Notes under the pieces: model-generated
Databases searched by the model: none
Seen by the model: the letters and a program-made list of their open reading frames with translations, nothing else
Told to the model about the DNA's origin: nothing
Shown here: positions 1-7,403 of the stretch, in pieces
Layout: the number at the start of each line of letters is the position of its first letter
Position numbering within the stretch: position 1 is the first letter of the stretch
Program-made: the position numbers and the translations under genes
Origin: Halomonas sp. A11-A
GTDB lineage: Bacteria > Pseudomonadota > Gammaproteobacteria > Pseudomonadales > Halomonadaceae
Reading direction: 5' to 3'
NCBI RefSeq assembly: GCF_003182195.1
Contig: NZ_QGTM01000015.1
Coordinates: forward strand, 1-64,000
Length of the DNA: 64,000 bases

Positions 1-95
1 GCGGCACGCAGCGACGGCGAGACCGTCTGGTCTTCCTTGAGCTGCTGCCGGACCCGCTCCAGGGCCTCGTCGACGTTGATATCGCTGATGGTCAT
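1..95 (-). CDS. IS66-family transposase, N-terminal fragment
   Basis: The minus strand reads ATG at 95 and stays open for 31 codons to the window edge. The start MTISDINVDEAL followed by RQQLKED and VSPSLRA is typical of the N-terminal helical region of IS66-type transposases that stand alone without the usual tnpA/tnpB partners. The DDE catalytic core would lie outside the window. Assignment rests on recognising this short N-terminus, so the family is likely but not proven. Confidence 0.6.
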   Translation of the reverse strand, partial: MTISDINVDEALERVRQQLKEDQTVSPSLRA

Positions 96-192
96 ATCAC
101 CGCATAGGTGTGCCGAATGATGCTGTGCACTATGCCAGAAAAATCAGCTGGTTGGCGATACCCCATCCGCAGCCACCTGAATAGTTACCAGC
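1..192 (-). mobile_element. IS66-type insertion sequence, partial (one end)
   Basis: One end of an insertion sequence whose transposase reads leftward out of the window. The rightmost part (about 96-192) is noncoding and runs into a conjugation gene that starts mid-protein at about 193-196, so the element boundary is placed there by inference. The segment near 180-190 (gaatagttacc) may be part of the terminal repeat, but the other end is not in the window, so the inverted repeat and target duplication cannot be confirmed. Confidence 0.6.
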
Positions 193-387
193 CAGTTTCG
201 TCGCCTGCCCAACCCGGATCTGGTGATGTACGTCTTCCCTCATCTGGCCGGGTCCGAGCAGGTGCCGGTCCCTGGCTACTCCACGGTGTTTCCCCTCTAC
301 CAGCGCACCCAGTACGCCATGCCCGGCGAGAGCGCTCGCCCGAACGCGCTGCTGGAGGGTCGGGGTAACGAGGGGAGGGCGCGCTGA
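193..387 (+). pseudogene. 3' remnant of ICE lipoprotein gene (TIGR03751-like, TraV-type)
   Basis: An open frame runs from the IS junction to a TGA at 385-387, which overlaps the ATG of the next gene (TGATG). The readable part contains RRLPNPDLVMYVFPHL and VPGYSTVFPLYQRTQYAMPG, the C-terminal signature of the TIGR03751 conjugal transfer lipoprotein that normally precedes the VirB4-like ATPase in ICEclc/PFGI-1-type elements. The signal peptide and 5' half are gone; an in-frame stop at 178-180 lies in IS sequence. This break would be expected to disable the mating pore unless another copy exists. Confidence 0.75.
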
Positions 388-3314
388 TGTCCAAGTTCGA
401 CGACCTGATGAACCGGCTGTTTGGCAGCGCCCCGGCCGGCGACAGCGAGCCGGGCCAGACGCAGGAAGCCGTGCTTTCAGACCGGGATAAGGCCGAGCAG
501 GGTGAGACGCAGGCGACCGAGACGCAGGCGCTGGCCACGCTCAACAGCGACGTTAACGGCCGGCCGCTGGCCCTGCCCCGGGGCAAGGCGCCCTCGGTGG
601 CCGAGCTGCGCGCGCACTTCCGCCGGGCGCCCTCGTTCAGCAACTACCTGCCCTGGGTGGAGTACCTGCCCGAGTCGGGCTGCTTTCTGCTGGAAGACGG
701 CGTCTCGGTGGGGGTGGTGGCCGAGGTCTTCCCCATCGCCACCGAGGGCCGCGCTCCAGAGTCTCTGGAGGCGATTCGCGACCAGATTGAGGCCGCCTTT
801 CAGGACAGCCTGCCGGAGTATGAGCAGCACCCCTGGGTGGTGCAGCTCTTTGTCAAGGATGAGGTCGATGCTCGCCCCGACCTGGAGCGCATGCGCGACT
901 ATGTGCGACCCCGGGCCCGGGAGACCGAGTTCACCCAGGACTGGCTGGCGAGCATGGGTGCCCACCTCAAGGCCATCTCCAAGCCGGGCGGGCTGTTCCA
1001 GGATGACGGGGTGACCCAGACCCGCTGGCGGGGCCAGACCCGCCGCACGCGCCTGGTGCTCTACCGCTGGCTCGGCAAGAAGCGCCAGGCGGGAGAGCGT
1101 CAGCGGGGGCTCTCCCCCGAGCAGGCCGCCAATCAGGTCTACGACCGGCTGGCCGCCGCGCTGCACGGCGCGGGCCTGCGCCTGGAGCGCTACGACGGGC
1201 GCGCCTTTCACCGCTGGCTGCTGCCCCGCTTCAACCCGCGGCCGCGGCTGGCCCCCGATGACCCGGCGCGCTTCTACGCCCTGTGCGACTACCCCGAGGA
1301 CGCCGATGACGTGGCCTGGAACTATGACCTGGCCGAGGGAATGCTCTTCAACTCGCCCCGGGGCGATGTGGAGACGGGGCTCTGGTGGTTCGATGGGCTG
1401 CCCCAGTGCTGCGTGGTGGTGGAGGAGATGCGCCGTGCGCCGGTGGTGGGCCACCTCACCGGCGAGGTGCGCCGCTCCGACGGCCAGGCGAGCAACGCCC
1501 TGATGGACAAGCTGCCCGAGGGCACCGAGGCGGTGCTGACCATCGTCGCGACGCCTCAGGAGCCCCTGGAGGACCATATCAATCGCCTGCACAGCAAGGC
1601 GGTGGGCGACAGCGTGCTGGCCCGCCAGGTGCGCGAGGACTGCGACACCGCCCGCCGCTACCTGGGCCAGAACCACAAGCTCTACCAGAGTACCCTGGCT
1701 TTCTTCCTGATGGGTGAGAACGAGCAGGACCTCCAGCAGCGCAGCATGGCGCTGGCCACTCAGCTGCTGCAGGTGAACCTCTCGCCGGTGGATCCTGAAG
1801 ATGAAGTCGCCGGCCTGAACACCTACCTGCGCTGGCTGCCGATGAACTTCGATCCGGAGCAGGATCGCAAGAACCGCTGGTACACGCAGTTCAACTACGT
1901 CCACCACCTGGCCAACCTGGCGCCGGTGTTCGGGCGCGGCCGCGGGACCGGGCGTCCCGGGATGACCTTCTTCAACCGCGGTGGCGAGTCCTTCAGCTTC
2001 GACCCGCTGAGCCTCGAGGACCGCTCGGCCAACGCCCACATGCTGGTGTTCGGCCCCACCGGTGCCGGCAAGTCGGCCACCCTGAACGGTGTGCTGAGCC
2101 AGGTCATGGCCATGCATCGCCCGCGGCTCTTCATCATCGAGGTGGGCAACAGCTTCGGGCTGCTGGGCCAGTATTTCGAGCGCAAGGGGATGAGCGTCAA
2201 CCAGGTCAAGCTCTCGCCGGGCTGCGGGGCCAGGCTGCCGCCGTTTGCGGCGGCCACGCGGCTGCTGGAGAACGAGGTGGAGGAGCGGCGTCTGGCCCGG
2301 GATGCCGAGGATGCCAACCCCTTTGAGGAGGCGCCTCTGGAGGAGGACGAGGAGCAGCCCGACGAGGAGCGCGACCTGCTGGGCGAGATGGAGATCACCG
2401 CCCGGCTGATGATCACCGGCGGCGACCCCAAGGAGGAGCGGGAGTTTCGCCGCGCCGACCGACGCATGGTGCGCGACGCCATCTACCGGGCGGCGGAGAG
2501 CTGTCGGGAAGAGGGCCGCGACTGCATGACCCAGGACGTGCGCGAGGCGCTCTATGCAATCTCCCGCGACACGGAGATCCCGGAGGAGCGGCAGCGCCGC
2601 GCCTATGACATGGGCGAGGCCATGGGGCTGTTCTGCGACGGCTTTGACGGCGAGGTGTTCAACCGCCCCGGTACCGCCTGGCCCGAGTGCGACGTGACCA
2701 TCATTGACCTGGCCCACTTCGCCCGGGAGGGCTACGAGGCACAGCTCGCCCTGGCAGTGATCAGCGTGACCAACATGATCACCAACCTGGCCGAGCGCGA
2801 CCAGTACAGCGGGCGGCCTATCGTCCAGGTCATCGACGAGTGCCACCTGCTCACCGTCAACCCGCTGCTCAGCCCCTATCTGGTCAAGGTGGGCAAGATG
2901 GGCCGCAAGCTCTCCCACTGGATCTGGATGGCCACCCAGAACCTTGAGGACTTCCCGGACGCGGCCCGCAAGCTGCTCAACATGATCGAGTTCTGGCTGT
3001 GCCTCTACATGCCCCCGGACGAGATCGAGCAGGTCAGCCGCTTCAAGGAGCTCACCGCCACCCAGCGCAAGCTGATGGCCTCCGCCACCAAGGTCTCCAA
3101 GAAATACACCGAGGGGGTGGTGCTGTCAGGTCGTCTGGAAGCGCTGTTCCGGGTGGTGCCCCCCAGCCTCTACCTGGCCCTGGCCGGCACGGAAGGCGAG
3201 GAGAAGGCCGAGCGCATGCGGGTGATGCGCGAGCAGTGCTGCTCGGAGCTTGAGGCGGTGCTGCACATCACCCAGCGGTTGGACGAGGCCCGGGGTATGG
3301 GGTCCGCGACGTAG
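387..3314 (+). CDS. Conjugative transfer ATPase (TIGR03744, VirB4/TraC-like)
   Basis: This 975-residue cytoplasmic ATPase powers assembly of the type IV secretion mating pore (MPF-G type). Walker A GPTGAGKS lies near residue 555 and Walker B QVIDECHLL near 815, followed by the WMATQNLEDF segment typical of VirB4 proteins. Between them is a strongly acidic insert (near 640-665, EEAPLEEDEEQPDEE). The length is normal for the PFL_4706 family. It starts on the TGA of the truncated lipoprotein gene, so translation was probably coupled to it. The next gene in the usual ICE order (DsbC-like) appears only at 7404, after a block of cargo. Confidence 0.9.
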   Translation: MSKFDDLMNRLFGSAPAGDSEPGQTQEAVLSDRDKAEQGETQATETQALATLNSDVNGRPLALPRGKAPSVAELRAHFRRAPSFSNYLPWVEYLPESGCFLLEDGVSVGVVAEVFPIATEGRAPESLEAIRDQIEAAFQDSLPEYEQHPWVVQLFVKDEVDARPDLERMRDYVRPRARETEFTQDWLASMGAHLKAISKPGGLFQDDGVTQTRWRGQTRRTRLVLYRWLGKKRQAGERQRGLSPEQAANQVYDRLAAALHGAGLRLERYDGRAFHRWLLPRFNPRPRLAPDDPARFYALCDYPEDADDVAWNYDLAEGMLFNSPRGDVETGLWWFDGLPQCCVVVEEMRRAPVVGHLTGEVRRSDGQASNALMDKLPEGTEAVLTIVATPQEPLEDHINRLHSKAVGDSVLARQVREDCDTARRYLGQNHKLYQSTLAFFLMGENEQDLQQRSMALATQLLQVNLSPVDPEDEVAGLNTYLRWLPMNFDPEQDRKNRWYTQFNYVHHLANLAPVFGRGRGTGRPGMTFFNRGGESFSFDPLSLEDRSANAHMLVFGPTGAGKSATLNGVLSQVMAMHRPRLFIIEVGNSFGLLGQYFERKGMSVNQVKLSPGCGARLPPFAAATRLLENEVEERRLARDAEDANPFEEAPLEEDEEQPDEERDLLGEMEITARLMITGGDPKEEREFRRADRRMVRDAIYRAAESCREEGRDCMTQDVREALYAISRDTEIPEERQRRAYDMGEAMGLFCDGFDGEVFNRPGTAWPECDVTIIDLAHFAREGYEAQLALAVISVTNMITNLAERDQYSGRPIVQVIDECHLLTVNPLLSPYLVKVGKMGRKLSHWIWMATQNLEDFPDAARKLLNMIEFWLCLYMPPDEIEQVSRFKELTATQRKLMASATKVSKKYTEGVVLSGRLEALFRVVPPSLYLALAGTEGEEKAERMRVMREQCCSELEAVLHITQRLDEARGMGSAT

Positions 3315-3360
3315 GCACGGGTTTAGAAAATTCGCTGAGGTTGGCCTAATATTCCAATTC

Positions 3361-3401
3361 TGATGCTCAAATTAAACTGCTTTGGTTTATGATGAGCATC
3401 A
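3361..3401. promoter_or_regulatory. Inverted-repeat operator and promoter of the abiE operon
   Basis: A perfect 9-bp inverted repeat (TGATGCTCA at 3361-3369, TGAGCATCA at 3393-3401) flanks an AT-rich spacer that holds a TATGAT -10 hexamer at 3388-3393. No good -35 is visible. AbiEi antitoxins are known to bind inverted repeats upstream of their operon and repress it, and abiEi starts 22 bp downstream. Confidence 0.7.
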
Positions 3402-3423
3402 CAGTTAGCTGATTGGGCAATCT

Positions 3424-4209
3424 ATGGCGACGAAAGTAAACCGGCTGTGGCAGCAGATCCCCCATGGCGCCGTGGTCACCACGGCGTGGCTGGAGACCCA
3501 CGGCATCAGCGCCAACCATGCTGCCAAGCTCACAGAGGCCGGCTGGTTGAGGCGCCTTGGGCGCGGCGCTTACTGCCGGGCAGGCGACCCGCTGACCTGG
3601 GAGAGCGGGGTCTTTGCGCTGCAGGCGCTCAGCGACCCCGCTGCACCGCCGTTCTGGCCGGGCGGCCAGACAGCCCTGGCTCTGCAGGGCTTTGCCCACT
3701 ACCTGCCCATGGGGCACGACACCACTCACTTGTATGGGGCGGGGCGCCGCTTGCAGCTGCCGCTGTGGCTGAGCTCAGCCGACTGGGCCGGGGCGATCGA
3801 TCTGCATCAGGACAAGGGGCTGCCGGAGGATCTTTCCGGCAGCCTCATGGACTACAACCCGCCCGGGGTGGGGTTTGCCCTGCGGATCTCGACGCCGGAG
3901 CGCGCTATCCTCGAGTGGATCGCCATCACGCCAAACGAGCTGCTGTTCAGCAGCGAGCTGGTGGACACCTTCACCGGGCTCAATACGCTGCGCCCGCGCC
4001 GGCTGCAGGCGCTGCTGGCAGGGTGCCGCTCGGTGAAGACCAAGCGCGCTTTCCTGGTGCTGGCTCGTCATGCCGGCCACGCCTGGTACCATCGACTTGA
4101 AACCCACAGCCTCGACCTGGGGAAGGGCAAGCGGCAGCTCTGCAAGGGAGGGCGGTTGGACAAGGAATATCAGGTCACGGTCCCGGAGGCGTTCACGGAT
4201 GAGCATTGA
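3424..4209 (+). CDS. abiEi: AbiEi-type antitoxin of type IV toxin-antitoxin system
   Basis: A 261-residue protein with an N-terminal winged-helix region (RLWQQIPHGAVVTTAWL ... RRLGRGAYCR) followed by the antitoxin domain. AbiEi counters the AbiEii nucleotidyltransferase and autoregulates the operon through the N-terminal DNA-binding domain, which fits the inverted repeat just upstream. Its stop codon overlaps the start of abiEii by 11 nt, the expected coupling. AbiE systems cause phage abortive infection and also stabilise mobile elements, so this pair may maintain the ICE. Confidence 0.85.
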   Translation: MATKVNRLWQQIPHGAVVTTAWLETHGISANHAAKLTEAGWLRRLGRGAYCRAGDPLTWESGVFALQALSDPAAPPFWPGGQTALALQGFAHYLPMGHDTTHLYGAGRRLQLPLWLSSADWAGAIDLHQDKGLPEDLSGSLMDYNPPGVGFALRISTPERAILEWIAITPNELLFSSELVDTFTGLNTLRPRRLQALLAGCRSVKTKRAFLVLARHAGHAWYHRLETHSLDLGKGKRQLCKGGRLDKEYQVTVPEAFTDEH

Positions 4210-5119
4210 GGCCCGCTATCACGAACAGGTGCGCCTGTTGGTCGCGCTGTTGCCCTTTCTGAACGACGAGCCCTGCTTTGCCCTTAAGGGAGGCACGGCC
4301 ATCAACCTCTTCGTCCAGCCCTTCCCGCGGCTGTCCGTCGATATCGACCTCGCCTACCTGCCGCTGGAGCCTCGTGACGAGGCACTGCAATGCTGCCGCC
4401 AGGCGCTGCAGCGGCTGGCACAGGCCATCGGCACCCAACTGCCCGGGGTAAAGGCCGAGCTCCAGGATAACCGCCGCGATGAGCTGAGGATCCTGGTGCG
4501 CCGCGGCCGCAGCCAGGTGAAGGTCGAAGTCTCACCGGTGCTGCGCGGCACCGTGCACCCGCCTCAGCAGCTTGACGTGGTCGAGGCCGTGGAAGACGAG
4601 TACGGCTTTGCCTCGGTGCCGGTCGTGTCGTTGCCAGACCTCTATGGCGGCAAGCTCTGCGCTTCGCTGGATCGTCAGCATCCTCGCGATCTCTTCGATG
4701 TGAAGCTGTTGCTGGACCAAGGCGGCCTGGATCGCAGCGTCTTCGAAGGCTTTCTGGTCTACCTGCTCGGCCACCCCAGGCCAATAAACGAAGTTATCAA
4801 CCCGAGGATGAAGCCGCTGGAGGCCATCTACCGCGAGGAGTTTGTCGGTATGGCCATAACCGACATCCCGCTGCCGCAGCTGGAGGAAGTACAGTCCAGG
4901 CTGCTGGAACGGCTGGCCCAGCTGTTCACCGATGACGATGCTCGCTTTCTACTTTCGTTCAAGCAAGGTATGCCTGATTGGTCGTTATTCCCTGTTCAGG
5001 GTGTTGGCCAGCTGCCCGCTGTGATGTGGAAGCTTGCCAATATCAGGAAGATGAGGGCTGAGAAGCATGGTCAAGCCCTGGAGGCGCTTGATGAGGTTCT
5101 GAGAAAGCTCAGGTGTTAA
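4199..5119 (+). CDS. abiEii: AbiEii/AbiGii-family nucleotidyltransferase toxin
   Basis: A 306-residue toxin starting at ATG 4199 inside the 3' end of abiEi; a longer upstream reading is in frame but would overlap abiEi heavily. The nucleotidyltransferase signature KGGTAINLF then SVDIDL (residues about 30-53) matches the GG(S/T)-Dx(D/E) site of AbiEii toxins, which add nucleotides to tRNA acceptor ends in characterised relatives. A later basic region and the SLPDLYGGKL and HPRDLFDVKLLL stretches are conserved family segments. The catalytic motifs look intact. Confidence 0.88.
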   Translation: MSIEARYHEQVRLLVALLPFLNDEPCFALKGGTAINLFVQPFPRLSVDIDLAYLPLEPRDEALQCCRQALQRLAQAIGTQLPGVKAELQDNRRDELRILVRRGRSQVKVEVSPVLRGTVHPPQQLDVVEAVEDEYGFASVPVVSLPDLYGGKLCASLDRQHPRDLFDVKLLLDQGGLDRSVFEGFLVYLLGHPRPINEVINPRMKPLEAIYREEFVGMAITDIPLPQLEEVQSRLLERLAQLFTDDDARFLLSFKQGMPDWSLFPVQGVGQLPAVMWKLANIRKMRAEKHGQALEALDEVLRKLRC

Positions 5120-5310
5120 TAGACATAATGTACACTGGACAGTATCTAGCCAGTGCGCTAGGTTTCATTAGATATTTTTCATTGGCTGCTATCGACCCAA
5201 AGCCGACATGGTGGCAAAGGCTGCATGTTCGTTCATCGGGGATATGTAGCATGCATGATGATTGGTGTTATACTGCCGAGCTATACTTAAGTCATAGGGT
5301 TTTCAATGGG
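5120..5310. other. AT-rich spacer without a convincing gene
   Basis: Base composition falls sharply after abiEii and stays low to about 6,660. A 67-codon open frame (5113-5316) begins inside the abiEii end, has no ribosome-binding site and no recognisable features, so it is not called. The stretch leads into the promoter at 5311. Confidence 0.5.
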
Positions 5311-5338
5311 TTGTGAGTGTTTTTGCGTGCGGTATAAT
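5311..5338 (+). promoter_or_regulatory. Strong sigma-70-like promoter in front of the cassette array
   Basis: TTGTGA at 5311-5316 and a consensus TATAAT at 5333-5338 are separated by 16 bp. The promoter points into the two integron cassettes and lies just before the left recombination core at 5396, the position an integron Pc-type promoter would hold. It could equally belong to an older cassette. Confidence 0.65.
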
Positions 5339-5342
5339 ATTG

Positions 5343-5402
5343 TTGAACGCGCATGCTCGTTCAAGTCAATAAACGAGCGCGCTATCTAATACCTGTTATG
5401 CA
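5343..5402 (+). repeat. Left boundary of the cassette array: attC-like or attI-like site
   Basis: GTTATGC at 5396-5402 fits the integron core GTTRRRY with one deviation. Its complement GCATAAC is exactly the first box of the next attC site (5705-5711), as expected when a circular cassette inserts between G5396 and T5397. Upstream lie GTTGAAC (5343-5349) and a hairpin with arms GCTCGTT and AACGAGC. The 60-bp span suits an attC, but the asymmetric spacers make the identity uncertain. Confidence 0.45.
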
Positions 5403-5422
5403 TGTCGCATGGAGTTCCTATA

Positions 5423-5710
5423 ATGATTGAAACTATAAAAATACTTGCAGCAATTAGCAGCATCATCGGGTCTGCAATTCTTGCTTATCGTGTCACGGGT
5501 ATATTGTCTTCGCTTTCGTTCGTGGCGAATTGCCATGAACTGAACATCCAGCAGTTGATGCCAGATCATCAGGGGGACATCTATAACCTAGGAAATTCAA
5601 CCGCCCATGTTGAGAAGGCCCAGAAAAAGGGGCTTTTAATTACAGGCTTTGTGTTACTAATAGCATCTGGCGTGCTGCAGCTCGTCGCTTTGGTAATGGT
5701 GAATGCATAA
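5423..5710 (+). CDS. Cassette-borne small membrane protein, unknown function
   Basis: A 95-residue protein. Start chosen at ATG 5423 because GGAG lies at 5411-5414; an in-frame upstream start at 5402 has no such site. Two hydrophobic segments (about residues 5-25 and 70-92) flank a hydrophilic loop containing CHELNIQQLMPDHQGD. No family is recognised. Its stop codon lies inside the attC site that follows, the standard arrangement of an integron gene cassette. GC content is far below that of neighbouring genes. Confidence 0.7.
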   Translation: MIETIKILAAISSIIGSAILAYRVTGILSSLSFVANCHELNIQQLMPDHQGDIYNLGNSTAHVEKAQKKGLLITGFVLLIASGVLQLVALVMVNA

Positions 5711-5783
5711 CCAAGCGCAGCACTTCGCAGCCTTCGGCTGCCGGACGCTCGCAAGCTCGCGCCGGTGTGCGCGGCGTTAAGGC
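5705..5783 (+). repeat. Integron attC recombination site (cassette 1)
   Basis: The first box GCATAAC (5705-5711) overlaps the gene stop; the last box GTTAAGG (5776-5782) carries the crossover core. Inside, GCGCAGCAC near the left and GTGTGCGC near the right pair with one unpaired base, plus a central hairpin GCAGCCTTCGGCTGC. GCATAAC is complementary to the core that opens this cassette at 5396, which is the key diagnostic of a real cassette. Confidence 0.8.
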
Positions 5784-5833
5784 TATATGGCGACAGTCCA
5801 AGTCACAGCTATCGATGATCTATAGGAAGAGCT

Positions 5834-6661
5834 TTGAGTAACCGATTCCGTTTCAATTCGATTATTGATGATATTGAGAAGTTCAACAAAGCTCTCAATC
5901 AGCAGCTTTCGCCCACCATTAAAGCTGTAAACGAGCTGAACAGGCAAATGGGTCCATATGCTGAATTTGCGAAGAATTTGCAAAAGCAATTGGCTCCATT
6001 CCGGAGCCAAGCTCTGGAAATCCAGGAGAACCTGAACCTATTCTCAAAAGGGCTCAATCAAGCACTTTTTCAGAATTCCGATTTTCTGAAAGCTTCTCGG
6101 CAAGCATCCGAAATCGCCCGAAGAATTTCGGCGTTACAGCCTGAAAATTTATCTGAGATTTATTCCCATGTGCTGCGTGAGTATGCAGATGGTACTGCTT
6201 CTGACCCGATTGAGAACTCGATCAATGAGATCGAGCAAAAGGCCTCATCATCCAGAACGACTCTGAGTCTTGAGTTTTACATAAGCCTAGTTTTTACTCT
6301 TCTGCTCGCGTTGATCCAGCAGAATGAGTCAAATGAATTCAATGACGAATTGATGCAGAGGCTGGATAGGCTAGAATCGGAACTAGTTGAAAAGTATGAA
6401 GTAGTTGCTAACGAAGAACAGGATTCATCGTTTTATATAGTGCAATTGAATGTTAACTTTCGCGAAGGGCCTTCTACCAAACACTCAGTTTTGGATGTTC
6501 TCTATCCGAATCAGAAGGTCAGGCTCGTAGAGCGAAAACAAAAATGGATCAAGGTTGAATTCTACGACCATATTGAAGACGTGCATAAGCAGGGTTGGGT
6601 TTACAAAAAATATTTGCGCTTACTCAATCCAAAAATACCGAGTACATATCAAAGGCCTTAA
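5834..6661 (+). CDS. Cassette-borne protein with a C-terminal bacterial SH3 domain
   Basis: A 275-residue protein starting at TTG 5834 with AGGAAGA at 5823-5829. The N-terminal 100 residues are helical and polar (coiled-coil-like, NQQLSPTIKAVNELNRQM), a single membrane segment follows near 150-165 (FYISLVFTLLLALIQQ), and the last 70 residues form an SH3_3-type domain (VNFREGPSTKHSVL ... GWVYKKYL). SH3b domains often bind peptidoglycan or proteins. The TAA overlaps the next attC. Function unknown; a cargo or defence role is speculation. The gene is AT-rich. Confidence 0.75.
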   Translation: MSNRFRFNSIIDDIEKFNKALNQQLSPTIKAVNELNRQMGPYAEFAKNLQKQLAPFRSQALEIQENLNLFSKGLNQALFQNSDFLKASRQASEIARRISALQPENLSEIYSHVLREYADGTASDPIENSINEIEQKASSSRTTLSLEFYISLVFTLLLALIQQNESNEFNDELMQRLDRLESELVEKYEVVANEEQDSSFYIVQLNVNFREGPSTKHSVLDVLYPNQKVRLVERKQKWIKVEFYDHIEDVHKQGWVYKKYLRLLNPKIPSTYQRP

Positions 6662-6715
6662 CAAGTACGGTCAAGGGACGCTCCTGACGTCGCGCCCCTG
6701 CCGCTGGCGTTAAAT
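6655..6715 (+). repeat. Integron attC recombination site (cassette 2)
   Basis: The first box GCCTTAAC (6655-6662) is the exact 8-base complement of GTTAAGGC at 5776-5783, where this cassette begins. The last box GTTAAAT is at 6709-6715. The 61-bp length and imperfect internal palindrome are normal for attC sites. No further attC with the matching complement follows, so this is the end of the array. Confidence 0.8.
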
Positions 6716-6793
6716 ATCAGAAATATCTCAATAGCCGCTTCTGGCCGAAAACTGCCCTGCCTGCCATGTTTCCGGCAGGCAGGACGAAGAAAG

Positions 6794-7165
6794 TTAGTCC
6801 TCAGTCCTCACCAGCCAACTCTCAACCGTCTCGGCACCATGCTCCTCTTTCCACGCCTTCAGCGTCTTCTGGTTGCCGCCACGGGTTTCGACGACTTCGC
6901 CGGTGTTCGGGTTCTTGTAGATCTTCAGCTTGCGCTTGGCGCGGCCGGTACTTGTGGTGCTAGCGGCCTTGGCGGTGGCCGGCTTCGGGTCCAGCAGCTT
7001 GATGACGTCAGCGGCTGATTTGTCGAACTCGCGCATCAGCGCCTCTAGCTTGTCCTTGAACTCCAGCTCGGCCTTGAGGCGGTCGTCGTTCTTCAGCTTG
7101 TCGAGCTCTTCCTGGAGCTGCTTGAGCTGCTGTTCTTTCTGCATGTAGGTGTTGAGAATGGACAT
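6794..7165 (-). CDS. MvaT/H-NS-type xenogeneic silencer
   Basis: A 123-residue nucleoid protein. The start is ATG 7165 with AAGGAAA upstream; an in-frame extension to 7240 lacks a site. The N-terminal coiled coil (MSILNTYMQKEQQLKQLQEE) mediates oligomerisation and the C-terminal domain has the MvaT DNA-binding core KIYKNPNTGEVVETRGGNQK followed by TLKAWKEEHG. MvaT proteins coat AT-rich foreign DNA and repress it. Here it sits beside the most AT-rich stretch of the island, so it may silence the cassettes or govern ICE transfer (inference). Confidence 0.85.
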   Translation of the reverse strand: MSILNTYMQKEQQLKQLQEELDKLKNDDRLKAELEFKDKLEALMREFDKSAADVIKLLDPKPATAKAASTTSTGRAKRKLKIYKNPNTGEVVETRGGNQKTLKAWKEEHGAETVESWLVRTED

Positions 7166-7403
7166 GCGTTTCCTTGCGTTGGGTGAGTGTTGGAGACAAG
7201 TATGGTGGCTGCTGTTATTTGAATCAATGCCTCTCTTCAATTAGCCGGGGCTGTGGCAGTTGCCAGCATGATGATGGGTGCGCTGAGCTATTGATGGGTG
7301 ATGCTTAAGAAAACACCCTGCGGCCGAGTTAACATTTCCTGGTGCCGCCCTTGATGGTCTCGGTAATGCTGTGTCAGTTCCTTGTTCTACTGGAGTGGCA
7401 AGC

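Noticed and set aside
477-2918. An 813-codon open frame antisense to the VirB4-like ATPase gene
   Set aside because: Shadow of a high-GC gene; Leu/Ala/His-rich composition and no motifs, while the plus strand has clear Walker motifs.
5113-5316. A 67-codon frame after abiEii
   Set aside because: Starts inside abiEii, no ribosome-binding site and no features.
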